Of a stretch of DNA of 64,000 bases, positions 48,009-58,014 are shown piece after piece. The position numbers were made by a program, and so were the translations under genes. The DNA comes from Isoetes taiwanensis (Eukaryota > Streptophyta > Lycopodiopsida > Isoetales > Isoetaceae), in NCBI GenBank assembly GCA_021234155.1, contig JAJEKV010000008.1, positions 6,512,945-6,576,944 on the forward strand, written 5' to 3'. How positions within the stretch are numbered: position 1 is the first letter of the stretch; each line of letters starts with the position of its first letter. The notes under the pieces are model-generated. The model worked only from the letters and a program-made list of their open reading frames with translations. It was not told where the DNA came from and made no database searches.

Positions 48009-48372
48009 TTTTTTAAGTTTATGTTCCATTATAATGCGTTATTTATGCCAAGAAAATCGCGCTACGTGCGATTTGAACCACGAAAATCTCTATTTTGTAG
48101 CAACTTGCTTGCTGTTATTTATTCGTAAAGCACTACAATTTCAATGTTTAGATTCCGTTGTCGTCCGTGATGGTACGAATTAATAAGCAATTTCCTACTT
48201 TTTATATTGCCAACATTCTGTCATAATATGGGTCATTTGCATCGAATATTTGAATGCCTTTGCATTTCAACATAAAATGCATCTTTCTAGCCCGAAAATG
48301 AACTCAGTGCAAAAGTGTGGTTAATTTAATATAATGGTCAATAAAAGGCTTATACGACGCGATTTTGGAATA

Positions 48373-48403
48373 GACATAATCCCAATTTAATTGAATGATG
48401 GTT
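48373..48403 (-). repeat. Right terminal inverted repeat of the 12.6-kb element
   Basis: 31 bp. Read inward it continues into TATTCCAAAATCGCGTC, that is, straight into a half-site of the CG palindrome, as does the left end of the 4.3-kb element. Confidence 0.9.
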
Positions 48404-48407
48404 TTCT

Positions 48408-50466
48408 TATGGCCGGCTAAGATGGATAATGCGCGGAGTGCCCACTATGATGCCTCTGCCTCTGGAGCTAGATCCCGCGCTACAAAAAGGACTTGTCCCT
48501 GCTTAAAAGCTGAAAGGAAGAAGTGCGTGATGTGATTTCCCAGAGCATTAACCTCCGGGAAGACAGAGGTAGCTACTTCCTTGTCGAGGTCCATAGTGAT
48601 CTCCTCTTCTTTAACTTCCTGCTTTTCTTCCTTCAGATGATCTTTGTTGTCATAAGATCTTCCTCTTCTTCATCAGACTTCGAGGGGATATCCACCACGT
48701 TAATGTTTGGAACGTGAGCAGGGATAGGTTTTGTATGTACGAAATCCAAATTCTTGACGTATAAAGTTAAAAAATACATATTTTTTTGAAAAAAACATAT
48801 TTAACGTATTTTTAGGTCGCCGGCCGGAAAATTTTTTTTTTCCCGTACGCGAAACCTTCAAAAGCGCGTATGCAAAAACATTTTCGGGTATGCAAAATAA
48901 ATGAATTAGCTGCGCAAATTTCGAATCAAAGTTTCACGTACGTGAAACATTCAGTTTTGCATACGCGAAAAACTTTTCGGGTACACGAAATTGAAACTGC
49001 TGGTGTTCTCGTACACTGTTTATGATGTTTCGCATAGACGTACACGTTTTCGCGTATGCGAAACTGAAGAAACCACGTACATGAAATTTTTTTATATATT
49101 CGCGACACGGTTTTTCAGTTTTTGCGCCGCAAAGAAGGTAACTTCTGCGCCAAACCTTCCAACCTGCCCCTCAAATACTAATTTTTTTTGTTTTTAGGCA
49201 AAAAGTAGTTAGTTTTAGGTTGTTTTTTTATAGCTAGGTCAGGCAAGGTCCTCAGTTAGGCCCTCGCCTGTTGCCCCCCTGTTCAAGGGGCATGAGGATG
49301 GTGAGCGCCTTATTATGTGGACTGAATTTGACCTATTTTAGAAAAAAAAAATAAAAAACAATAATGCCTGATATTGCCGCAGTTATTTGCGCCATGCCGA
49401 GGGTGGGTGGCATTGCTGAAGTTTAAGGCAACTAGGGTCTTTCCTTCTCTGAGAAGTATAGCCCTCACCTGATGCTGTTGGCTTTGGCCACGCGGTGTCG
49501 AAAGGTGTGTGCTGTACTCTCATCGAAGGTTACGAGAATATCTTACCAATTTATACCCTAGTTCCTGATGGTGTTGTTGACGAAAGTCCGACACCAATAT
49601 AGGGATTGGCGTATATCTTAGTAAGTATTCGATTGGTTTTGTCTTTTGAAAAAGTGCGACCTGGGTCAAGTGCAATGCATTTTAAACTTGCTAGCCTCCA
49701 AGTGGGAGCATTCTGTCAGTAGCTGGGCTATAGATCATAAATCGTGTTTTGGTCATTTCACGTTTTCCCCCATCCTTGGGCTTGCACGTAGATATCAACC
49801 AATCAAAATTCATTTAGTAGTAGTAGGATAGGATGTTAGGGTCTTGACGTAGTGGCTTAAAACTTAGCGTTTTGTTTTAGTTAAAGTGAGTTGATTTACG
49901 CTCCTGCTAAGCACTAAATTGAAGGTTTTATATGCAGGCCTATGATTTCTCTATTCTCCGCCTGCCTGAGCGCCTGGTTGGGCGCCTGCCTGAGCGCCTG
50001 GGCACCTGTTTGGTCGCCTGGGTGCAGTGAAGGGTGGCGCCTGGGAGGTGCAGTGATGGGTGGCGCCTGGGAGTGAGCGCTTTGACCTGGTGACGATGCA
50101 CCTCCTCTGAGCGATTTCCTTGAGCGGTTTCCTGAACGCCGCCTTCCCTGCGCGCCTGGGTGATTGGAGTTCGGGCCTATTGGATGCGCCGGTTTTCAAC
50201 TTCAGCGGTGCCCTCAGGGCCACCGCTTTCTTGCAGGTAGCTGCTTTGTGGGTTTAGGGACTTGACCTGTTCCTGGTGGCAGCTCTTATGGTCTAGTGGT
50301 TTGATCGAGCTGCTTCAGTGGGTCAGCACCAGGATCTTTGCACCAGCATCTATTTGCTCTGGTTTTATCGAGAAGATGGAGATTTAGCGCGTGCGTAAGC
50401 TCGCACCAGTCCTCAGCACCCAGCTGTGAAGAGGTTACGGTTCGGAGGCGTTTGGTGAAGTTTTGT
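48408..50466. other. Non-coding DNA right of the 12.6-kb element
   Basis: Contains the palindrome cluster at 48842-49086 and a GCGCCTG-rich block at 49961-50075 (with a 25-bp unit GTGCAGTGA-GGGTGGCGCCTG repeated twice). Nothing coding identified; some ORFs at 48523-48717 and 49951-50223 are composition-driven. Confidence 0.4.
48842..49086. repeat. Cluster of TTTCGCGTA/TACGCGAAA palindromes
   Basis: Copies or half copies at 48843 (GTACGCGAAAC), 48865, 48931-48948 (perfect 18-bp GTTTCACGTACGTGAAAC), 48958, 48976, 49030, 49050-49065 (TTTTCGCGTATGCGAAAC) and 49076. Variation is again CG/CA/TG. A third short-palindrome family in this window, distinct in sequence from those at 4634-5082 and 41459-48366. 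Confidence 0.8.
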
Positions 50467-50702
50467 TTGTTGGAGGTATGCTTGTTGCTTCTTGCAATAG
50501 CATGGATTTTTGGATATGTAGTCATCTTGGCAACAATTTTTTCCCATGTGGTTTTTAATCTGGGCCATGGTGATTATACTTTATTTTGTAAGGGCTTCGG
50601 CCCATGTTCTGGTTAGGGACTTCGGTCCCGTCTTGTACTTGTGTCCCATAACCCGATTGGGTTCCGTGGACGTTAAAAATTTTTCCTTCCTTCCTTCCTT
50701 CC
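50467..50702 (+). mobile_element. Retroelement 3' end with (TTCC)n tail
   Basis: TTTGTTGGAGGTATGCTTGT begins a 130-bp stretch nearly repeated at 63860-64000. It runs on through TTGTGTCCCATAACCCGATT to TCCGTGGACGTTAAAAATTT and then (CTTC)n. The terminal block matches the inverted copy at 53376-53430, so both are 3' ends of one non-LTR (LINE or SINE) family. Confidence 0.65.
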
Positions 50703-50805
50703 TTTCCTTGACCTGTAGGTGGTGTTGCTGTCATTTGCCTAATGTCGTGGAGTTGCATTTTGCTAGCTAGCTAGACAATCCTTTAAACAAGCAGTATGGC
50801 TTCAG

Positions 50806-50845
50806 AAGAATAGAATAGAATATAATAGAATAGAATAGAATAGAA
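50806..50845. repeat. Left part of a (TAGAA)n array, split by the Helitron
   Basis: About seven TAGAA units, one degenerate, ending exactly at the Helitron 5' end. The array resumes in register at 53281. It is the simple-repeat tail of the minus-strand retroelement at 53376. Confidence 0.85.
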
Positions 50846-51595
50846 TCCTATATAATAAAATTATAGTGAATGTCTGTTTTATATGTCGCCCTAAATCGGA
50901 CGATGTAGAGCGAAACTTCTTTACCCAAACACAGTAAGATCAACACAAGAGAATACTGAATAAGTAAAACCTGGGATGCTTTAGGTTTGACCAATATCGG
51001 CCATTGCCACAGATGTCACGATTTCGGCTTCCAAGAGATTCTTCTTCCAATCACGCCAGTTTGTTAACATAGATGCAATCTCAGCCAGCGCTTAACACAG
51101 ACGCTTCGATCTTCACTCCAACAAATTGCCTGCGGTCTCCAAAGAACATCCGGCGTCGTTAATTCGCCCCAAACGAGTTTTTTGTTCTCGCTAAACTTAT
51201 TTTAGCAGGGAGCTCTCTAATTGTGATAATGTTTTTTTGCAGGAATCATGCTGATTTGTAGAGATATAAAGCTTGAAGAGAGATAGATTTCGCACTCCAG
51301 GATGGTCGGAGATGAATCGAGACCATCATTTTTCGAAATCTTAGCCATTAGAAGGTGCTTTTGCTTTCTCATCTATCTCAAGGCAAATCTTGGAACATTC
51401 CACGATATAGGTGAATGAACGAGGGGGATGATGTGCGGAAGACATTCAAATCATAGATTCTAGAATAGGGGAAGTAATTACAAGAGTAGTAGTGGCATTT
51501 AAGGAAGATGTTAATATTGTTTGTTAAAAGCTGCTCATATAGCATTTGAGGCCATGGCCCAAGATGTCCGGATATGTGCATTTTCCTTTTTAATG

Positions 51596-51990
51596 CCGAT
51601 AGATTGAAGCAAAGGGGACGCTTGCTTTTTAATTTTGCGACTGTTGGAGCGGACTACGATGAACTTCCTGCGCTTGACACCCTAGACAATGGAAAACCAA
51701 TCAAGCGGGCCAAGCATTTAGACCTTCCAGGATCAATTAAAAGACTATGCACATTTGCGTGGTTTTTTCTGCAACATTACTTGCTAATTTATAAGTTCAT
51801 GTATGTGTCTTATGTGTTTATCATATGCGCTATATGCGTGTTATCTTGATAGGTGTATGGTTCTCTTGTAATAACTGATGGACCATTTGATGGCCACGTT
51901 GTTCAAGAATCAATTGGAGTAGTAGGTCAAATAATACCATAGAGCTTCCCACTTTTAATGTTGCGGATGAAAATCACCCGGCTCTTCTTC
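51596..51990 (+). pseudogene. Captured aldehyde dehydrogenase fragment (ALDH2 type)
   Basis: Exon A, 51596-51767, encodes ADRLKQRGRLLFNF, then DYDELPALDTLDNGKPIKRA and DLPGSIKRL, the N-terminal part of plant ALDH2-family enzymes. After an intron, exon B from 51853 (ATAG acceptor) encodes VYGSLVITDGPFDGHVVQES and IGVVGQIIP followed by TAG (51940-51942) in place of the Trp of PWNFP, then SFPLLM. Two consecutive exons with intron retained show capture from genomic DNA. NAD-binding core and catalytic Cys are absent. Confidence 0.88.
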
Positions 51991-52573
51991 TTTGGAAAGA
52001 GTGTGGTATTGAAATAGCGGGATCTGCGCTTTTAGTGCACTTTATGTTGCTCAACCCCCTTTTTAGTGCACTTTATGTTGCTCATCCGACCAAAGGGGGC
52101 TGTTGATAATCTATGTCGAAAGACAAGATTATGCATGTTGTTATTCAAAAATGCTAGCGGTTTTCTTCGAGGATGACAGTTCTACAAATGATGTCTTGCA
52201 AATGGTGATAGATTAAAATACTTGGTGGATCTCATAACTATACATCTTTTGGGTGCTCACCAAGATTCAATAAACACATGCCAAGGTGTCTCAACGTTCT
52301 ATGCCTCTGCAATTCCCAGAAGGTCCAATGTGAATTTTAATTGGCTATACATGAAAATGCGGGTGCACATGTTGCTGCTTCCATGTGTTGGTCAATGATT
52401 ATACCAATGTGGGGCATGCACGCACTGGGAGGTAGTTCAAACCCTCCAAAAAATGTAGATGCAAGAAGCAAGCATTGTGTCGTTAACATCTAATATCACA
52501 TGATCATTTGTTTTGCGGGCTATTTTACACATTAATGTACACATTGGGTAATGAAGGTTCTCAATTTTCTGTT

Positions 52574-53110
52574 TCTTTGAAACATGCTGTGTTTGATCTT
52601 GGTGAATTTCTTCTTAGTGATTTCTCAGAATGTAGACGGCCAGCTAACCTTGATTCATCTTGCTTTTCAAGCCCTTGATCGGTTCTTTCCTAAACATGGA
52701 CTGCTTCCATTCCATGTTTGCAATGCAGATGATGAGATTTTACTAGCCATTGTGAGAACGTTAAACGGAAATCAGGGCACTTCAAATTAGACAGTATTGA
52801 GAAGACAATGCTAATGCAGTTTGCAAGTGAATCACGAGCCATTTTTAATCCAATGGCTGTAATGTTCGGAGGAATTGTTGGACAAGAAGTTGGAAAAGCC
52901 TGCTCTGAAAAGTTTCGTCCCCTTTTTAGGTTCATTTTTTCAATTGATGTTGATATTATGTCAGTTTTTGTAGTTCACTAAGTTCCTTATCCAAAGCTTT
53001 CTATTGTATACCAACATGTTTTGCAGTTTTTCTATTTTGATTCAGTGGAATCTCTTCCTATGGAACCATTATCTCCTGAGGATGTTTTATTTGTGTACAA
53101 CCTACTTCTC
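52574..53110 (+). pseudogene. Captured ubiquitin-activating enzyme E1 (UBA1) fragment
   Basis: 52575-52660 encodes LKHAVFDLGEFLLSDFSE; a one-base shift near 52652 leads to LIHLAFQALDRFFPKHGLLP, and after another shift (about 52780) to FASESRAIFNP and MAVMFGGIVGQEVGKACSEK with FRPLF. A donor at 52930 and TTTTGCAG acceptor at 53019-53026 lead to FFYFDSVESLPMEPLSPEDV. This matches the middle of plant UBA1, just before the second adenylation half. The intron is kept. It lacks the catalytic Cys and has at least three frameshifts, so it is an inert passenger. Confidence 0.9.
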
Positions 53111-53280
53111 AAGTCCTTTTTTAACTTCCAAGATAAAAATATAAAAAAAAATTGGATTATTACTGCACTCTTTTCTCATTGCGACCAAAACATATACATG
53201 CTCTTAAGTTATGTCTCATTGTGACCAAAACATTTGCAGGCTCCAAATTTATGCCCAGCAACGCTGGGCACCGTTACTAG

Positions 53281-53375
53281 TAGAATAGAATAGAATAGAA
53301 TAGAATAGAATAGAATAGAATAGAATAGAATAGAATAGAATAGAATAGAATAGAATAGAATAGAATAGAATAGAA
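53281..53375. repeat. Right part of the (TAGAA)n array
   Basis: About nineteen TAGAA units, the last with one change (TGGAA). On the minus strand this is a (TTCTA)n tail attached to the retroelement 3' end at 53376. Confidence 0.95.
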
Positions 53376-53650
53376 TGGAATGCGTCCACGGAGACCAATT
53401 GGCCTATGGGACCCAAACAAAAAAGAGAGCAGCAAGCGTATTACTGACAGGATTAAAAACCCCCCCCGGCGGTTTTCGAACAAAAACCTTAGCAAGAATA
53501 AGTATGCCGGGCACGCCGCACAATTGTATAGGATACAACTTCAACTCGTCAGTAGGACACAAATGAGTCTCAGCATCCATAACCTCCTCCGGGTATGACC
53601 CCAACAAACCCACCGAGCCGTAGTCAATAACTGATGCAACGGCTGGCTAG
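53376..53650 (-). mobile_element. Retroelement 3' end (minus), host of the Helitron
   Basis: Minus strand: GGTCCCATAGGCCAATTGGT then CTCCGTGGACGCATTCC and (TTCTA)n. The terminal block aligns with 50640-50680. Upstream, a 69-aa minus ORF (53404-53613) could be the last part of its coding region; it contains GTTCGAAAACC, which also resembles a box B. Left boundary of the element (on the right side of the map) not found. Confidence 0.5.
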
Positions 53651-53994
53651 GCACTAGTAATCGAACATATCGCTCTCGGATATGGGCAAATGCTGGGCAG
53701 ATCTGGAGGGCATGACATTCATCCTCAATGGCGCCCTGGTGGCAACACTGACAAAGCCTTTGCTCTCGTGAATGCGGAGGCGATGTGCACCCGTGCGAAT
53801 GGAAGCTATAAGTCTGCGCTTCTTCATGGGCAGCGGGGTGTACAAGTACTGGTGTGGGCCTCTTGTGAGCCTAGGATTGACTTGCTGCTGATAGTGTGCC
53901 AGCTTAATGTGCGGCGGAAGTTAACTCGCAACCAGTAGAGGCATTAGTGTCTTAGATATCGCTGCAACAAGTAGAGCCGCAACCAGCAGAGGCA

Positions 53995-55314
53995 TTGGTG
54001 TCTCAAACAAGTCTTTTGCAACCCGAAATCATCTTCCGCGCCGACCGCCAGAGAAAAAGAAGTAGACCACAACAAGCATGGTCTACTTTGAGACCAGAAT
54101 TCATGAACTGGTTGTGTAATCGGATGTGCAATGCCTCAGCTCAGGATTTGGAATTGATTACCAACAGCGAGGAAGGGTGGCTAGACTACCATACAGGGCT
54201 TGTTAAAGATGCCGAGAGGACTTTTAAGCCTCGAATGATAGCTCTAGAGCCTGAAAACAGTGAGCAAGAGAGGTACACATGGATAGTGGGCAATATTAGC
54301 CGCACTACTGGGAATATGATCACGGAAGTTGCAAATTTGAATAGTCATCGCTTGAAGCTAGAGCTGAAAGAAAAAGCCATCACGTGGAATGCGGCTTGGA
54401 GCAACAGGAAGTTGAAGAAAGAAGCCCACCAACCCCCTCATCTTGTTAAGAAAGTGTTGGCGCAAACAATAAGAGCCAAACATCCTGGGGAGACAGATAG
54501 GGAGTGGGAAGCTCGTAGAAGAGCGGATGTTAAGACAACTTGGTTTGCAAAAGTAGATTCATCGCAGATAATAAATAGACAACGAATTGGTTCTGGTTCA
54601 TATGGCACAGTGCATAAATGCAATATTTTAGGTTCTAGTTTTATTAAGGATGAACCATATTGTGTAAAATTTCAAAACAATAATTTTCAGCCAGGTACAG
54701 ATCCTAATAAGTTAGTGGAAGCTATGTTGAAGAACATGAGGGAGTCTGGGATGCAAGTTAGGCATGGTTGTATAATATGTTGCATTGATAGCACAACCGG
54801 CTTAGAAAGACAAGGCTTAATTTTTCCTTTTTGGAATGGAGGTTCGTTGGCAACCTTCTCTACAAGTCATGGGTGCAATGCTTTTGCAGAACTTGCATTT
54901 AAGAAGTTAGGAGTTGTCCCCAGAGTTGAGACGGACTTGATGCACCTTGAGGAGCGCAGAAGGAAAGAATTATTTGTTGCCTCTAGAGTTGGGGACTTGG
55001 CTATGTCATTCTGCGGCGGCCTGCGAAAACTTCATCAAGAAAGGTATTTGCATATGGACTTGCATCCGGGCAATGTATTGCCCCATTTTGAGTATGGAAA
55101 GGAGAAGGGATGCATTGATCCTCAGGCTGTATATATTGGCATTTGTGACTGGGGTGAATCTAGGTTGATGGGCGAGACAGTGGAGGTAAAGCAGTGGCAT
55201 TACAAGGGTTTGGATGGCGAGGGTAAGAAAAGAATTGAGATGGAAAGGTCACGTGAGGTCCCAAAGCTACAAAAGCTTCTTCAGGTGGTTGTGATGGGGC
55301 CCCTTGCAACATAA
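53995..55314 (+). CDS. Truncated protein-kinase-like ORF (439 aa)
   Basis: After a basic, Trp-containing N-terminal region (about 195 residues) comes a kinase N-lobe: IGSGSYGTVHKC (54595-54630), YCVKFQ as the VAIK site, then a catalytic loop LHMDLHPGNVL (about 55048-55080) and ICDWGES (55141-55161) in place of DFG. HMDLHPGN retains the catalytic Asp and Asn. Only about 50 residues follow, so the APE motif and C-lobe are missing. The frame upstream contains two QPxEALVSQ-type repeats (53928-54020), the first ending in TAG, so the ORF start is probably not the original one. Likely a transposon-carried or captured kinase. The 3' end overlaps the opposing gene at 55281-56094. Confidence 0.5.
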   Translation: MVSQTSLLQPEIIFRADRQRKRSRPQQAWSTLRPEFMNWLCNRMCNASAQDLELITNSEEGWLDYHTGLVKDAERTFKPRMIALEPENSEQERYTWIVGNISRTTGNMITEVANLNSHRLKLELKEKAITWNAAWSNRKLKKEAHQPPHLVKKVLAQTIRAKHPGETDREWEARRRADVKTTWFAKVDSSQIINRQRIGSGSYGTVHKCNILGSSFIKDEPYCVKFQNNNFQPGTDPNKLVEAMLKNMRESGMQVRHGCIICCIDSTTGLERQGLIFPFWNGGSLATFSTSHGCNAFAELAFKKLGVVPRVETDLMHLEERRRKELFVASRVGDLAMSFCGGLRKLHQERYLHMDLHPGNVLPHFEYGKEKGCIDPQAVYIGICDWGESRLMGETVEVKQWHYKGLDGEGKKRIEMERSREVPKLQKLLQVVVMGPLAT

Positions 55315-56094
55315 GGTCTCACAGCCTCAGAGGATGTCAACTGGCTCAATGGTCCCCTGATGGAATTGAAGCAGCTGCGGTACCTCAGTAGGGAGCTCAA
55401 CCAGTGTAAAGTCGATGAAATCACCCATGCAATACTCAGCAGGCTCATATAATACATGTGCCTTCCTCTTGGGCTTGAGGTCAACAACAACATGGTAAGT
55501 CCACATGATATCCTCCAATGGGAGGTATTCTTGTCCTTGATGGTGGATAACTGGGAGGGCATCCAAGTCAGTAAGCCGTGCCCCTTGATCTCGGTGTAGG
55601 GGGCATCTGCTCCTCTAAATGTTTCCACCGAACAAAGTCATCCTCTCGGTTGTACTCGTCATCCTCGTCGTCTAAGACCGCTGACACTTTGCCCTTCTCT
55701 ACTGGCAAGGTCTCATCTTCCATGCACTGATCCATGAGTATAGTCAGAGCAAAGTTTACTTCAAAGTATTGCTGGCCTTCATGCATTAGGACGGGTGGGT
55801 TCTTGCCCCATCTGAGCTTTCCTGTGAGAATGTTAGAGGCATGGGAATTGCCTCCCAATATCTCTCTCACAATGGCCCTGAAATAAAGATGGGATGGATC
55901 CCCTATGATGATACAGAGGGGTACCATTTCCTAAGTATAAAACTCAAGGAAAGCAACATAGTTAGGGTGTGGGCCTGCATGTTAGTAATGAGGTCCACCT
56001 TTTGGAGCAGAAAAGGCTGAAGGAGGTCAAATGAAACTTGAGGATCCCAATGTTCTCCATCTTGGTACCATTGGAAGAGGTTAGGGGTCTCCAT
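55281..56094 (-). pseudogene. Unidentified minus-strand gene, frameshifted
   Basis: Three consecutive readings: METPNLFQWYQDGEHWDPQV from 56094; then MVPLCIIIGDPSHLYFRAIV with an acidic linker (DDEDDEYNREDD) to about 55575; then LDALPVIHHQGQEYLPLEDI and VVVDLKPKRKAHVLYEPAEY ending at 55327. Two similar blocks (VLMHEGQQYFEVNFALT, VIHHQGQEYLPLEDIMWT) suggest an internal duplication. No family recognised. It runs tail to tail with the kinase-like ORF, overlapping its 3' end. Confidence 0.35.
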
Positions 56095-56130
56095 TGCACA
56101 GGTGAGTAGTGAAGGAGGAGCAAAAAGCAA

Positions 56131-56948
56131 GGGAGATAAAGAAGAAATAAACCCTAAACAATATTTAATGCCACGATTCTATTGTGATAGCAATAGAACC
56201 GACATTCCTTGGATGGGGACGCCCTTCCTCGCCTCTCCTATTTATACAGCTTCATTCTTCCTTTCCAATCATCGGCGTTCTCTTGAGCTCCTTTCATTCT
56301 TTCACCTTTGCCTCCACAAGTTTCATCCATCTCACGACCACAAAACTATTCTCCTACTAAGTTACTTTTTGCGTGATTGCTTCCGAGGTGCTGTTATCTT
56401 GCTCGGGTTCTTTGGTTTTTCAAAGGTTAGTTCGTTCTGATGGATTGGTGTGTTCTTTTTCTGTGTGTTTGTTACGGTTACAAGTAGGTTTGATTCGATC
56501 CAGTTCTTCCGTGTTGGTCGTTTGCTTCCAGTTCTTCTATCTGGTTCAAGTGGTTTTCTAGATTGTTGCTTCCAGTTCTTCTGGATTTTTTCTTTTGGTC
56601 CCTCCTTGCCATATTTCTGAGCTCTTCCCGCTCTTGGTTTGATCGTTTGCTTCTCTCTTTCCGGTGTTTCCTGGGTTTCAGTTTTGTTCGATTCCTGAGG
56701 GTCCAACTTGCATTCCAGTTTCTCATATATTTCTTCAGATCCCTGTCTTGTTTCTCTGTTTTCTGCCTTATTAGTCTCGATCCTATCAGCTCGCTTTGCT
56801 TCCTACTTTGGCAGATGCTGGGCCTATTTATTTGATGGATCGGTTCTGGTTCCTAACTTGTTTCTCTGTTTTCTGCCTTAGTATCGATCCTATCAGCTTG
56901 CTTTGCCAGTTTCTGGGCCTTATTTACTGGATGGATCGGTTCTGAGAG
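56131..56948. other. Pyrimidine-rich non-coding DNA
   Basis: Repeated TCCAGTTCTTC, TTTCTCTGTTTTCTGCCTTA (56750, 56861) and GATGGATCGGTTCTG (56835, 56931) words. No gene. Resembles a 5' untranslated or long-terminal-repeat-like stretch but without a partner. Confidence 0.4.
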
Positions 56949-58014
56949 TTGCAACCATCATCCAATTAAATTGGGATTATGTCAACTCCAAAATCACGCC
57001 AACCTGTAGTTGTTTTCTAGGGGATATTTGTTTTTTTTATCTTTTTTTTTTACTTGATAAATCACATAAATGTTGCAGTTCCCATGAGTCATTTTAAATG
57101 CGACTTGAAATATGCAAAACAGAAGGGCAAGTTGTTTAAGTTCATGATATCAAAATCCAAGAACATTGGAACAAAAATAATATGTAATTTGATAACAGAT
57201 GACCTTATTTTCGGGGCAAGAGCAACCCCGAAATTATGGATACATGAAACAAATATCATTAAAAACAATCATATATTCAAATAAAACATTATGCGATCAA
57301 TCCATGTTTTTCCATATATTTAACAAGGTGTGTTTTTTTTTTTTTGCCAAGAACAACCTTAAAATTATGGATATATCAAACAACTATCAATAAAAACAAT
57401 GATATTCCAATTAAGGAATCAATCCATGTTTTCTTACATAAGAAACAAGATTATCTTCCATGTTAGCTGCCCTGTCTAGTTCTGGATGCGATTCTAACAC
57501 TCCACAAGCTATCACCCCCTAGCCAAATTATTCACAATAGCTATAAATTGGACCACGAACTTATCTGTTGCAAAGTTGTTCGGAATATAAGATGATGGAT
57601 TCTGGGCTTGAGTTTGATGGTAGAAGCACACGAGGTATTATAAAAAGACACAAACTTCTTAGCATTAATAACATCATATCTTGTAATGGAAAAGTAAGAA
57701 AGATATAAGATAACAAATATATAACAAGTATGTCACATTTTTCATGTGGACAAGGAAACTTAATATTATCCAATAGAGAAATGAGATTGATACTAGAGAT
57801 TCTCCAGCTAACAGCAAGACGAGGGAAAAATGACTATATCTCTTAGCCAAGTCATCCTAATTATTTTTCAGGCTACTCTTAGAGTTCCCTGCACTTGTGC
57901 ATTATTTGATTCGATGATTGAGGTGTTGCAGTTGTTACCCCTGCAAGTTCAAACTCATCATCACATTCCTCTAATTATTTCAACAACTAAACCTAGTTAT
58001 GGAATAAAACAAAT

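Larger units (their letters stand above)
41459..48366. repeat. CG palindrome family CGCGCC-N-GGCGCG in the right half of the element
   Basis: Cores at 41460, 41514, 41569 (perfect 6+1+6), 41618 (perfect 9+1+9 including AAA/TTT), 42129, 42194, 43826, 43867, 44676, 46747, 46820 and a worn copy at 48058; half-sites at 44649 and 48356. Most are flanked by AAAT on the left and ATTT or TTTT on the right. They occupy spacers and introns (44616-44751, 46688-46881) but not exons. Variation is mainly C/T or G/A within CpG. Confidence 0.9.
35811..48403 (-). mobile_element. 12.6-kb DNA transposon with 31-bp terminal inverted repeats and 4-bp target duplication
   Basis: The left end begins AACCATCATTCAATTAAATT; the right end is its exact inverted copy over 31 bp (35811-35841, 48373-48403). 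TTCT flanks both sides (35807-35810, 48404-48407). Inside are a DUF7869-like transposase (-, near the left end), low-complexity upstream DNA, a small ORF, a DUF8039-like fragment, a methyltransferase-like/NIF fusion gene (+), another small ORF, and many CG palindromes in the right half. A shorter element with the same ends is at 56953-61270. Strand is given for the transposase gene. Element identity rests on ends plus target duplications; the link between cargo and mobility is inference. Confidence 0.85.
50846..53280 (+). mobile_element. Complete non-autonomous Helitron, 2435 bp, with captured gene fragments
   Basis: 5' end TCCTATATAATAAAATTATA followed by GTGAATGTCTGTTT, the usual plant Helitron start. 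3' end: 8-bp stem TGCCCAGC/GCTGGGCA (53252-53270, loop AAC) and then CCGTTACTAG. It lies between A (50845) and T (53281) of a TAGAA array with no target duplication, exactly as rolling-circle Helitrons insert. No Rep/helicase gene. It carries pieces of an aldehyde dehydrogenase gene and a ubiquitin-activating enzyme gene, both in the + direction. Confidence 0.93.

Noticed and set aside
41459-48366. Integrated giant-virus segment (ORFs separated by palindromic promoter-like motifs)
   Set aside because: Genes have GT-AG introns containing the palindromes, and the whole unit has transposon ends with a target duplication.
53277-53495. Minus ORF with repeated FYSIL
   Set aside because: Translation of the (TAGAA)n array.
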